DNA from: Bufo bufo
Lineage: Eukaryota; Chordata; Amphibia; Anura; Bufonidae
Assembly: GCF_905171765.1 (NCBI RefSeq)
Contig: NC_053392.1
Span: forward strand, 108,566,821 to 108,630,820
DNA: 64,000 bases
Direction of reading: 5' to 3'
Part shown: in pieces, positions 47,225 to 57,246 of the stretch
Position numbering within the stretch: position 1 is the first letter of the stretch
Layout: every line of letters starts with the position of its first letter
The notes under the pieces: generated by a model
The model's database searches: none
What the model was told of the DNA's origin: nothing
What the model saw: only the letters and a program-made list of their open reading frames with translations
Translations under genes and position numbers: made by a program

Positions 47225-48065
47225 CGTAACAGGGATTAAACTGATGAGAATAATACTACAGAAAATACCACTCATATCGGTGGAGGGAGCCAGCGTTTTT
47301 TTAACCATCTCCCCGTTCAAAAAATCTATTTAATAAATGGCCCCCAGATTGGGGATGTTAGAGGGATTAAACTGATGAGAATAGTACTACAGAAAATACC
47401 ACTCATATCGGGTGTGACAGTAAATTGCACGGCGCAGATGCAGTCACCGTGGTTTAAAACAGAGTGGAGGGAGCCAGCGTTTTTTTAACCATCTCCCCGT
47501 TCGAAAAATCTATTCAATAAATGGCACCCGGATTGGGGACGTTAGAGGGATTAAACTGATGAGAATAGTACTACAGAAAATACCACTCATATCGGGTGTG
47601 ACAGTAAATTGCACGGCGCAGACGCAGTCACCGTGGTTTAAAACAGAGTGGAGGGAGCCAGGTTTTTTTTAACCATCTCCCCGTTCGAAAAATCTATTCA
47701 ATAAATGGCACCCAGATTGGGGACGTTAGAGGGATTAAACTGATGAGAATAGTACTACAGAAAATACCACTCATATCGGGTGTGACAGTAAATTGCACGG
47801 CGCAGACGCAGTCACCGTGGATTAAAACAGAGTGGAGGGAGCCAGCGTTTTTTTAACCATCTCCCCGTCCGAAAAATCTGTTTAATAAATGGCCCCCAGA
47901 TTGGGGAGTCGGGGACGTTAGAGGGATTAAACTGATGAGAATAGTACTACAGAAAATACCACTCATATCGGGTGTGACAGTAAATTGCACGGCGCAGACG
48001 CAGTCACCGTGGATAAAAACAAAGGGGAGGGAGCCAGCGTTTTTTTAACCATCTCCCCGTTCGAA
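47225..48065. repeat. 3' subterminal tandem repeat (about 175-bp units)
   Basis: About five units of 'agggattaaactgatgagaa', 'taccactcatatcgggtgtg' and 'taaccatctccccgttcgaa'. Lies between the transposase and the right end of the intact hAT. Confidence 0.85.
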
Positions 48066-48769
48066 AAATCAATTCAATTGACCTTTCGGGGACCCTTGGT
48101 GTTGTACGTGGCTGGGTGGAGGAAGAAACCTTCAATGACATCACCGGGACGTGGCTAGCTTGGTATCCAACCTTGTGCAAATGGGGAGTTTGCGGTTGTG
48201 CAAATGAACTGTTTGCGGTGCATTAAAAGGGGAGTTTGGTCTGTCAATGTCTGTGATGCGGGCGTAACCCTTACACTACCTGATCGATACAACATCATAC
48301 CTGATCGTATACACACACTGGATGTTTTAAAGCACGTTATTCCAAACAATTTAGGAATGTTAGTTGATTTATGCCCTTTATGGATTAAAACCCGACTCTG
48401 CGTCCACTACGTAATTTTCCATGGGAGTTTTGCCATAGATCCCCCTCCGGCATGCCACAGTCCAGGTGTTAGACCCCTTGAAACAACTTTCTCATCACTA
48501 TTGTGGGTTTTAAAATTCGCCTGTCTATTGAAGTCTATGGCGGTTCGCCCGGTTCGCCAGTTCGCGAACATTTGCGGAAGTTCTCGTTCGCTGTTCGCGA
48601 ACTGAAAATTTTATGTTCGCGACATCACTACTCTGCCTTCGCCTTGTGCTTCCACTGTGCCCCCGCTGTCAGGTGGGAATGCAATCATCAGTGTGCGCTT
48701 GTAGTCGCGCATCTTCCGATCAGTAACAGATTTTTTCACTAAATTTAGTTCCCTGTCAGCAATGCAGAG

Positions 48770-49985
48770 CCGGGGTTCATTCACGGCAAAAGGGGGTTCA
48801 TGTCACCCAGCAATAGAACAGAGGATTTTGAGAGATTTAGGCCCCTGTCACCCAGGCACAGCAGGGGTTCATTCACGGCAAAAGGGGGTTCATGTCACCC
48901 AGCAATAGAACAGAGGATTTTGAGAGATTTAGGCCCCTGTCACCCAGGCACAGAAGGGGTTTATTCATGGCAAAAGGGGGATCATGTCACCCAGCAATAG
49001 AACAGAGGATTTTGAGAGATTTAGGTCCCTGTCAGCAATGCAGAGCAGGGGTTCATTCACGGCAAAAGGGGGTTCATGTCACCCAGCAATAGAACAGAGG
49101 ATTTTGAGAGATTTAGGCCCTTGTCAGCAATGAAGAGCAGGGGTTCATTCACGGCAAAAGAGGGTTCATGTCACCCAGCAATACAACAGAGGATTTTGAG
49201 AGATTTAGGCCCCAGTCACCCAGGCACAGCAGGAGTTCATTCAAGGCAAAAGGGGGTTCATGTCACCGAGCAATAGAACAGACGATTTTGAGAGATTTAG
49301 GCCCCTGACACCTAGGCACAGCAGGGGTTCATTCACGTCAAAAGGGGGTTCATGTCACCCAGCAATACAACAGAGGATTTTGAGAGATTTAGGCCCCTGT
49401 CACCCAGGCACAGCAGGGGTTCATTCACGGCAAAAGGGGGATCATGTCACCCAGCAATAGAACAGAGGATTTTGAGAGATTTAGGCCCCTGTCAGCAATG
49501 CAGAGCAGGGGTTCATTCACGGCAAAAGGGGGTTCATGTCACCCAGCAATACATCAGATGATTTTGAGAGATTTAGGCCCCTGTCACCCAGGCACAGCAG
49601 GGGTTCATTCACGGCAAAAGGGGGTTTATGTCACCCAGCAATAGAACAGAGGATTTTGAGAGATTTAGGCCCCTGTCACCCAGGCACAGCAGGGGTTCAT
49701 TCATGGCAAAAGGGGGATCATGTCACCCAGCAATAGAACAGAGGATTTTGAGAGATTTAGGCCCCTGTCAGCAATGCAGAGCAGGGGTTCATTCACGGCA
49801 AAAGGGGGTTCATGTCACCCAGTAATAGAACAGAGGATTTTGAGAGATTTAGGCCCCTGTCACCCAGGAACAGCAGGGGTTCATTCACAGCAAAGGGGGG
49901 ATCTTGTCACCCAGCAATAGAACAGAGGATTTTGAGAGATTTAGGCCCCTGTCACCCAGGCACAGCAGGGGTTTGTATACGCCAA
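48770..49985. repeat. 92-bp tandem array, 3' side of the large hAT
   Basis: About 13 units with exactly 92-bp spacing, each with 'ggttcattcacggcaaaagg', 'gggttcatgtcacccagcaa' and 'ttttgagagatttaggcccc'. Two alternating variants, CACCCAGGCACAGCAGGGG and CAGCAATGCAGAGCAGGGG. The 66-codon frames in each unit arise from the repeat register. Confidence 0.92.
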
Positions 49986-51522
49986 AAATGGTAAAATGTC
50001 ACCCGACAATTGAAAATAAGATTTTTTTCAATTTAGGGCACTAAAATTTGCACTTTTTTGAATTAAAATGGCTCTAAAATAGTCCTTGAAAAGGCTAGAG
50101 GGATGTAAAAGGCAGTAAAATGTGCTTAAGAGCATGGCAACTGCTCTGCAAACAAATGTGGATAGGGAAATAACTTAAAATGAAATAAAATAACTAAAAA
50201 TTACAAATTATTAACCTGCAACTCAGAGAAGGAGGTGGATATGATGTCGGAGGTTGAGGAGGCGGTGAATGTGTTGTTGTAGGTGGAGGCAGCAATGGAG
50301 GAGGAACAGGTAGCCAACAATGTTTTTTTTTAATTTTTTATTGGGGTAGGTAGCCCCCAGAATATTGGGACAAATAAAAAAAAAGAAAACAAAGAATCAT
50401 TGCCCTTGACTTGAGTACAAGAATGTATGTTTGATGGTGGTATAAAAGTCTATTCTGGACAAGGTACAGACAAGTCTTGTGGGATCCAAGCCTGGTTCAT
50501 TTTAATGAACGTGAGCTTGTCCACGTTGGCTGTGGACAGGCGGCTGCGTCTGTCTGTAATGACGCCTCCTGACGTGCTAAATACACGTTCAGAGAGTAAA
50601 CTGGCTGCAGGGCAGGCCAGCACCTCCAAGGCATACAGGGCAAGCTCTGGCCATGTGGACAATTTGGAGACCCAGAAGTTGAATGGGGCAGAACCATCAG
50701 TCAGTACGTGTAGGCTTGTGCACAGGTACTGTTCCACCATGTTGTTCAAATGCTGCCTCCTGCTAACATGCTCCATATCAGCAGTTGGGGCCGGTTGTTG
50801 CGGCGAGGTGCCAAAATGTCGGCCATGCTATCCCTGCCTTCTGAGGTGCTGGCACTGACACAGCTGCATTGGCAAGCTCTTCCTCCTCCCCTGCCTTCGC
50901 CTTGTGCTTCCACTTGTCCCCTGGCGTCAGTCGGGAATGCTCTCAGGAGCGCGTCTACCAGCGTGCACCTGTAGTCGCGCATCTCCCGATCACGCTCCAG
51001 TGAGGGAATTAAGGACGGCACATTGTCTTTGTAACGGGGATCCAGCAGGGTGGCCACGCAGTAGTCAGCACACGTTAAAATGTGGGCAACTCTGCAGTCG
51101 CTGCGCAGGCACTGCAGCATGTAGTCGCTCATGTGTGCCAGGCTGCCCAGAGGTAAGAACAAGCTGTCCTCTGTGGGAGGCGTATCATCTGCGTCCTCCG
51201 TATCCCCCCAGCCACGCATCAGTGATGGGCCCGAGCTGCGTTGGATACCACCCCACTGTGAACATGCTTCATCCCCATCCTCCTTCTCCTCCTCGTCCTC
51301 CAGTAGTGGGCCCTGCCTGGCCAAATTTGTACCTGGCCTCTGCTGTTGCAAAAATCCTCTTTCTGAGCCACTTCTAAAAGACTGGCCTGAAAGTGTTAGA
51401 GATGACCCCTCTTCCTCCTCCTCGTCCTGGGCCACATCCTCTTCCATCATCACCCCAAGTGTTTTCTCAAGGAGACATAGAAGTGGTATTGTAATGCTGA
51501 TAACGGCTTCATCGCCACTGGC

Positions 51523-51934
51523 CATGTTGGTGGAGTACTCGAAACAGCGCAACAGGGCACACAGGTCTCGCATGGAGGCCTAGTCATTGGTGGTGAAGTG
51601 GTGCTGTTCCGCAGTGCGACTCACCCGTGCGTGCTGCAGCTGAAACTCCACTATGGCCTGCTGCTGCTCGCACAGTCTCTCCAGCATGTGCAAGGTGGAG
51701 TTCCACCTGGTGGGCACGTCGCATATGAGGCGGTGAGCGGGAAGGCCGAAGTTACGCTGTAGAGCAGACAGCCGAGCGGCGGCAGGATGAGAACGCCGGA
51801 AGCGCGCACAGACGGCCCGCACTTTATGCAGCAGCTCAGACATGTCAGGGTAATTGTAAATGAATTTCTGCACCACCAAATTCAGCACATGCGCCAGGCA
51901 AGGGATGTGCTTCAAACCGGCTAGTCCCAGAGCT
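51523..51934. repeat. 412-bp direct duplication of transposase sequence, copy 1
   Basis: Starts 'catgttggtggagtactcga' and ends 'ctagtcccagagct'. Same 412-bp length as 52848-53259 with about four base differences, one of which makes an in-frame TAG (TGG in the other copy). Confidence 0.95.
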
Positions 51935-52847
51935 AGCCACTGAGGAAGGAGACGAGTACAGTCCCCGAAACGCGTCTGGCGGTAACCTTCGGTCATCAGA
52001 CTTAAACAGCCGGGTATATGTCGGATAACATCGACTAGATGGCCCATAAGTGAAGCGCTTCACTAAAGAAATCTACCGGCGGAATCCACAGCCTGCAAAC
52101 AACCGGTTTATAGCAGGTATTTCAGCAAACACTGAAGCTCCGCACATTTGGAGACACGTGGAACGCCAAAAGAAACCAGCTCGAATATCGGGACCGCGTG
52201 TGTAACAGCTCCACACAGCCGTGTCCTAATAGAAAGAATAAAGATTCGGTATACCAACCGCATGAAAAATCTTTAACTAAGAAGCAACCTCACTACATTA
52301 GGACAGCTCGTGGGACGCCACGAATCGAGGCTGCTAACTGTGAGTAATAGCTTCTCATACCGAGAGCTAAAATCTGTGCAATCATCACTTGCTATTATCT
52401 ATCAAAATTTACTCTTGGAAAGATTTAATATACAAACTGTCTGTGTGCGGTATCACAAACATATACCATTGTGTATTAATAACAACAATATCAATTACTA
52501 CCATCATTTTTTGCCAGATCAATGCAAGTCTGCACAACAATATCTATTCATATTCACGTTGAGGAACTTTGGACTCTTTTTTTTCCCCCTATATTTTATA
52601 GCCCATTGAACAATTGCGACGATATTATTTGCCGGATCAGCATTAGTCAACATTAATTATTATATTATTGTATTATTGTATCATACAGTGCCAATATTTT
52701 AATATTTTATTATATGCCATATGGTTATCCATGCTAGGATTTTACTTATACTTATAGTGTTTTATATTGTGTAATTAAATTGGTTCAATTTTGTATTGAT
52801 TCTGCATGTGACTCCATCTATCAGAGTGCCCAATCACTTTATATACA
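51935..52847 (+). mobile_element. 913-bp insert between duplicated copies, possibly Penelope-like
   Basis: Unrelated to the transposase. The first 60 bp hold a hammerhead-ribozyme-like core. GC-balanced sequence follows to about 52300 and then AT-rich sequence. No ORF with a recognisable domain. Penelope-like retroelements carry hammerhead motifs in their terminal repeats, so a truncated Penelope-like element is a candidate source; this is inference. Confidence 0.45.
51936..51986 (+). ncRNA. Candidate hammerhead ribozyme
   Basis: CTGAGGA (51940-51946) fits the CUGANGA core. Stem II is 48-53 paired with 61-66 (GGAGAC / GTCCCC, one A-C mismatch) with a 7-base loop. GAAA follows at 51967-51970, then CGC (51971-51973) can pair with GCG (51979-51981), followed by GTA as a possible cleavage triplet. 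One extra G before TA and no clear stem I weaken the call. Confidence 0.45.
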
Positions 52848-53259
52848 CATGTTGGTGGAGTACTCGAAACAGCGCAACAGGGCACACAGGTCTCGCATGG
52901 AGGCCCAGTCATTGGTGGTGAAGTGGTGCTTTTCCGCAGTGCGACTCACCCGTGCGTGCTGCAGCTGAAACTCCACTATGGACTGCTGCTGCTCGCACAG
53001 TCTCTCCAGCATGTGCAAGGTGGAGTTCCACCTGGTGGGCACGTCGCATATGAGGCGGTGAGCGGGAAGGCCAAAGTTACGCTGTAGAGCAGACAGCCGA
53101 GCGGCGGCAGGATGAGAACGCCGGAAGCGCGCACAGACGGCCCGCACTTTATGCAGCAGCTCAGACATGTCAGGGTAATTGTAAATGAATTTCTGCACCA
53201 CCAAATTCAGCACATGCGCCAGGCAAGGGATGTGCTTCAAACCGGCTAGTCCCAGAGCT
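52848..53259. repeat. 412-bp direct duplication of transposase sequence, copy 2
   Basis: Partner of 51523-51934. This copy is continuous with the upstream half of the transposase frame and lacks the TAG, so it looks closer to the original sequence. Confidence 0.95.
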
Positions 53260-56196
53260 GCAACGAGATTTCGCCCATTAACGCACATCACCAGGCCGGG
53301 CTTGAAGCTCACTGGCAGCAACCACTTGTTGGTCTGTTGTTCTATACCCCGCCACAACTCCTGCGCGGTGTGGGGCCTGTCCCCCAAACACATCAGTTTC
53401 AGAATGGCCTGCTGACGTTTACCCCTGGCTGTTCTGAAGTTGGTGGTGAAAGTCTGTCGCTGACCCGATGAGGAGGTGGTAGAAGAGGAGGAGGAAGCCG
53501 AGTAGGAAGAGGAGGCAACAGGAGGCAAAGAATGATGCCCTGCGATCCTTGGTGGCGGAAGGACGTGCGCCAAACAGCTCTCCGCCTGGGGCCCAGCCGC
53601 CACTACATTTACCCAGTGTGCAGTTAGGGAGATATAGCGTCCCTGGCCGTGCTTACTGGTCCATGTATCTGTGGTTAGTTGGACCTTGCCACAGATGGCG
53701 TTGCGCAGTGCACACTTGATTTTATCCGATACTTGGTTGTGCAGGGAGGGCACGGCTCTCCTGGAGAAGTAGTGGCGGCTGGGAACGACGTACTGTGGGA
53801 CAGCAAGCGACATGAGCTGTTTGAAGCTGTCCGTCTCCACCAGCCTGAATGCTGGCATTCAGGGCCAGGGATCGAGGGTGGCTAGGTGGGAATTTACGCT
53901 TTCTCTCAAAGGTTTGTGAGATGGAGAGCTGAACGCTTCCGTGTGACATGGTGGAGATGCTTGGTGACGGAGGTGGTGGTGTTGTTGGTGGCACATCCTC
54001 TGTTTCCTGGGCGGCAGGTGCCAACATTCCTCCGGAGGCGGAGGAAGAGGCCGAGGCAGCAGCAGAAGAGGGAGCAGGAGGGGCCTGAGCCCTTTCTTGG
54101 TTTTGAAGGTGCTTACTCCACTGCAGCCCGTGTCTCGCATGTAGATGCCTGGTCATGCAGGTTGTGCTAAGGTTCAGAACGTTAATGCCTTGCTTCAGGC
54201 TCTGATGGCACAGCGTGCAAACCACTCGGGTCTTGTCGTCAGCACATTGTGTGAAGAAGTGCCATGCCAGGGAACTCCTTGAAGCTGCCTTTGGTGTGCT
54301 CGGTCCCTGGTGACGGTGGCCAGTAGCAGGCAAACAGTTTTGGCGACGGCTGCTCTGCTTTTGCACCCTGCTCCCGCTTTTGCTACGCTGTTGGCTCGGT
54401 CTCACCACTGCCTCTTCCTCCGAACTCTGAAAGTCAGTGGAATGACCTTCATTCCATGTGGGGTCTAGGACCTCATCGTCCCCTGCATCGTATTCCACCC
54501 AGTCTTCCTCCCTGACCTCTGTTTCGGTCTGCACACTGCAGAAAGACGCAGCAGTTGGCACCTGTGTTTCGTCATCATCAGAGACGTGCTGAGGTGGTAT
54601 TCCCATGTTCTCATCAGGAAACATAAGTGGTTGTGCGTCAGTGCATTCTATGTCTTCCACCCCTGGGGAAGGGCTAGGTGGATGCCCTTGGGAAACCCTG
54701 CCAGCAGAGTCTTCAAACAGCATAAGAGACTGCTGCATGACTTGAGGCTGAGACAGGTTCCCCAATATGCACAGGGGTGATGTGACAGACTGATGGGTTT
54801 CAGGCGCCACCTGTGCGCTTTCTGCAGAAGACTGGGTGGGAGATAATGTGAACGTGCTGGATCCACTGTTGGCCACCCAATTGACTAGCGCCTGTACTTG
54901 CTCAGGCCTCACCATCCTTAGAACAGCATTAGGCCCGACCAAATATCGCTGTAGATTCTGGCGGCTACTGGGACCTGAGGTAGTAGGTTCAGTAGGACGT
55001 GTAGCTGTGGCAGAACGGCCACGTCCTCTCCCTGCACCAGAGGCTCCAACAACACCACCACCAGACCATGACCGCGTCCCTTATTAGATGTTTGCCTCAT
55101 AGTTAGCGTTCACAAAGCAAAGTAAAAAGTGGTTAAGTATGTTAAAAATAATGAACCGCAAATATAAGCCCTGAAGTAGGGTATTGCACTCTATTTTTTT
55201 TTTAACTCTATATGACAGCGGTATTTGTGGCCTAAATGTGACAGTCACTTATGCATGTCTAATTCCAGATGTGCAGTATATTAGAGTGTTTTTTCACCCT
55301 AAACAAAAAGCTATATTTCTGTCCTAAATGTGACAGTCACTTATGCACGTGTAATCCCAGATGTGCAGTATATGAGAGGCTTTTTTACCCCAGTATGCCA
55401 AAGCCGTATTTATGGCCTAAATGTGATAGTCACTTATGCACGTGTAATCCCAGATGTGCAATATATTAGACGCTTTTTTCACCCCAGTAACCAAAAAGCC
55501 GTATTTCTGGCCTAAATGTGACAGTCACTTATGCTTGTCTAATCCCAGATGTGCAATATATTAGAGGCTTTTTTCACCCCAGTAACCAAAAAGCCGTATT
55601 TCTGGCCTAAATGTGACAGTCACTTATGCACGTATAATCCTAGATGTGCAGTATATCAGAGGCTTTTTTCACCCGAGTAACCAAAAAACCGAATTTATGG
55701 CCTAAATGTGACAGTCACTTATGCACGTGTAATCCCAGATGTGCAGTATATTAGAGGTTTTTTTCACCCTAACCAAAAAGCTGTATTTCTGTCCTAAATG
55801 TGACAGTTACTTATGCACGTGTAATCCCAGATGTGCAGTATATGAGAGGCTTTTTTACCCCAGTATGCCAAAGCCGTATTTATGGCCTAAATGTAATAGT
55901 CACTTATGCACGTGTAATCCCAGATGTGCAGTATATTAGAGGTTTTTTTCACCCTAACCAAAAAGCTGTATTTCTGTCCTAAATGTGACAGTTACTTATG
56001 CACGTGTAATCCCAGATGTGCAGTATATGAGAGGCTTTTTTACCCCAGTATGCCAAAGCCGTATTTATGGCCTAAATGTGATAGTCACTTATGCACGTGT
56101 AATCCCAGACGTGCAGTATATTAGAGGGTTTTTTCACCCTAACCAAAAAAAAACTGTATTTCTGACCTATGCACGCGTAATTCCAGATGTGCAATA

Positions 56197-57246
56197 CACT
56201 CACCTAAAGAATTATTAGGAACACCATACTAATATGGTGTTGGACCCCCTTTTGCCTTCAGAACTGCCTTAATTCTATGTGGCATTGATTCAACAAGGTG
56301 CTGATAGCATTCTTTAGAAATGTTGGCCCATATTGATAGGATAGCATCTTGCAGTTGATGGAGATTTGAGGGATGCACATCCAGGGCACGAAGCTCCCGT
56401 TCCACCACATCCCAAAGATGCTCTATTGGGTTGAGATCTGGTGACTGTGGGGGCCATTTTAGTACAGTGAACTCATTGTCATGTTCAAGGAACCAATTTG
56501 AAATGATTCGAGCTTTGTGACATGGTGCATTATTCTGCTGGAAGTAGCCATCAGAGGATGGATACATGTTCTCATTCTGGTTACGCCAAATTCGGACTCT
56601 ACCATTTGAATGTCTCAACAGAAATCGAGACTCATCAGACCAGGCAACATTTTTCCAGTCTTCAACAGTCCAATTTTGGTGAGCTCGTGCAAATTGTAGC
56701 CTCTTTTTCCTATTTGTAGGGGAGATGAGTGGTACCCGGTGGGGTCTTCTGCTGTTGTAGCCCATCCGCCTCAAGGTTGTGCGTGTTGTGGCTTCACAAA
56801 TGCTTTGCTGCATACCTCGGTTGTAACGAGTGGTTATTTCAGTCAACGTTGCTCTTCTATCAGCTTCAATCAGTCGGCCCATTCTCCTCTGACCTCTAGC
56901 ATCAACAAGGCATTTTCGCCCACAGGATTGCCGCATACTAGATGTTTTTCCCTTTTCACACCATTCTTTGTAAACCCTAGAAATGGTTGTGCGTGAAAAT
57001 ACCAGTAACTGAGCAGATTGTGAAATACTCCGACCGGCCCGTCTAGCACCAACAACCATGCCACGCTCAAAATGGCTTAAATCACCTTTCTTTCCCATTC
57101 TGACATTCAGTTTGGAGTTCAGGAGATTGTCTTGACCAGGACCACCCCCCTAAATGCATTGAAGCAACTGCCATGTTATTGGTTGACTAGATAATTGCAT
57201 TAATGAGAAATAGAACAGGTGTTCCTAATAATTCTTTAGGTGAGTG
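56197..57246 (-). mobile_element. Tc1/mariner element (DD36E) inside the 92-bp array
   Basis: Ends CACTCACCTAAAGAATTATT and its complement, TA on each side (56195-56196 and 57247-57248). The split array unit rejoins exactly when element and one TA are removed. 1050 bp. Confidence 0.95.
56229..57098 (-). CDS. DD36E Tc1-like transposase, open but internally deleted and catalytically altered
   Basis: 289 codons from ATG at 57098 (MGKKGDLSHFERGMVVGARR) with no break. N-terminal helix-turn-helix at about 25-47 (SISQSAQLLVFSRTTISRV), basic linker, second helix near 100-115. In the core, WSDESRF gives D155 and SPDLNPIEH gives E226. The second Asp is replaced: FQQNNAPCH has Asn at 189, where the 35567 copy has Asp. 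The Asn189-Glu226 spacing (36) fits the DD36E group of Tc1/mariner. A segment of about 55 residues between D155 and 189 is missing, as in the 35567 copy. DNA binding could survive, catalysis should not. It may be translated, but it behaves like a non-autonomous element. Confidence 0.85.
   Translation of the reverse strand: MGKKGDLSHFERGMVVGARRAGRSISQSAQLLVFSRTTISRVYKEWCEKGKTSSMRQSCGRKCLVDARGQRRMGRLIEADRRATLTEITTRYNRGMQQSICEATTRTTLRRMGYNSRRPHRVPLISPTNRKKRLQFARAHQNWTVEDWKNVAWSDESRFLLRHSNGRVRIWRNQNENMYPSSDGYFQQNNAPCHKARIISNWFLEHDNEFTVLKWPPQSPDLNPIEHLWDVVERELRALDVHPSNLHQLQDAILSIWANISKECYQHLVESMPHRIKAVLKAKGGPTPY

Larger units (their letters stand above)
38821..48630 (+). mobile_element. Complete autonomous hAT transposon, perfect 8-bp duplication
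   Basis: Begins TAGAGATGGCCCGAAC and ends GTTCGCGACATCACTA; the imperfect terminal repeats are TAGWGATG plus CGAAC. CTCTGCCT is repeated exactly at 38813-38820 and 48631-48638, and the interrupted host sequence is intact at 50906-50925 in the paralogous copy. Layout: 5' end, about 3.8 kb of 140-bp tandem units, uninterrupted transposase, 3' region with transposase fragments and about 175-bp units, 3' end. It is the best-preserved element in the window. Confidence 0.95.
50450..55100 (-). pseudogene. hAT transposase of the large element, broken
   Basis: Read on the minus strand from ATG at 55100 (MRQTSNKGRGHG). A frameshift lies near 55060. The next segment (54942-53722) has acidic and Ser-rich sequence and a BED finger (AWHFFTQC, CTLC, H-x4-H). 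A frameshift with probable small loss lies near 53870. The core segment (53858-52848) shows LTTDTWTSKHGQGRY, CLAHVLNLVVQ and CDVPTRWNST. The second catalytic Asp reads Val (CVNGRN where relatives have CDNG). A 412-bp duplication around a 913-bp insert then interrupts the gene. 51522-50746 continues with the acidic insert and LLDPRYK. A frameshift lies near 50775. The hATC end, ACPAASLLSERVFS, closes at 50450. Related to the intact protein at 43098 but clearly a different lineage. Confidence 0.85.

Noticed and set aside
48770..49985. Regular repeats considered as a CRISPR array
   Set aside because: Units are contiguous 92-bp repeats without unique spacers and the setting is a vertebrate transposon.
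48800..49994. Series of overlapping 60-69 codon ORFs
   Set aside because: They are the same frame of a 92-bp tandem unit read repeatedly, not genes.
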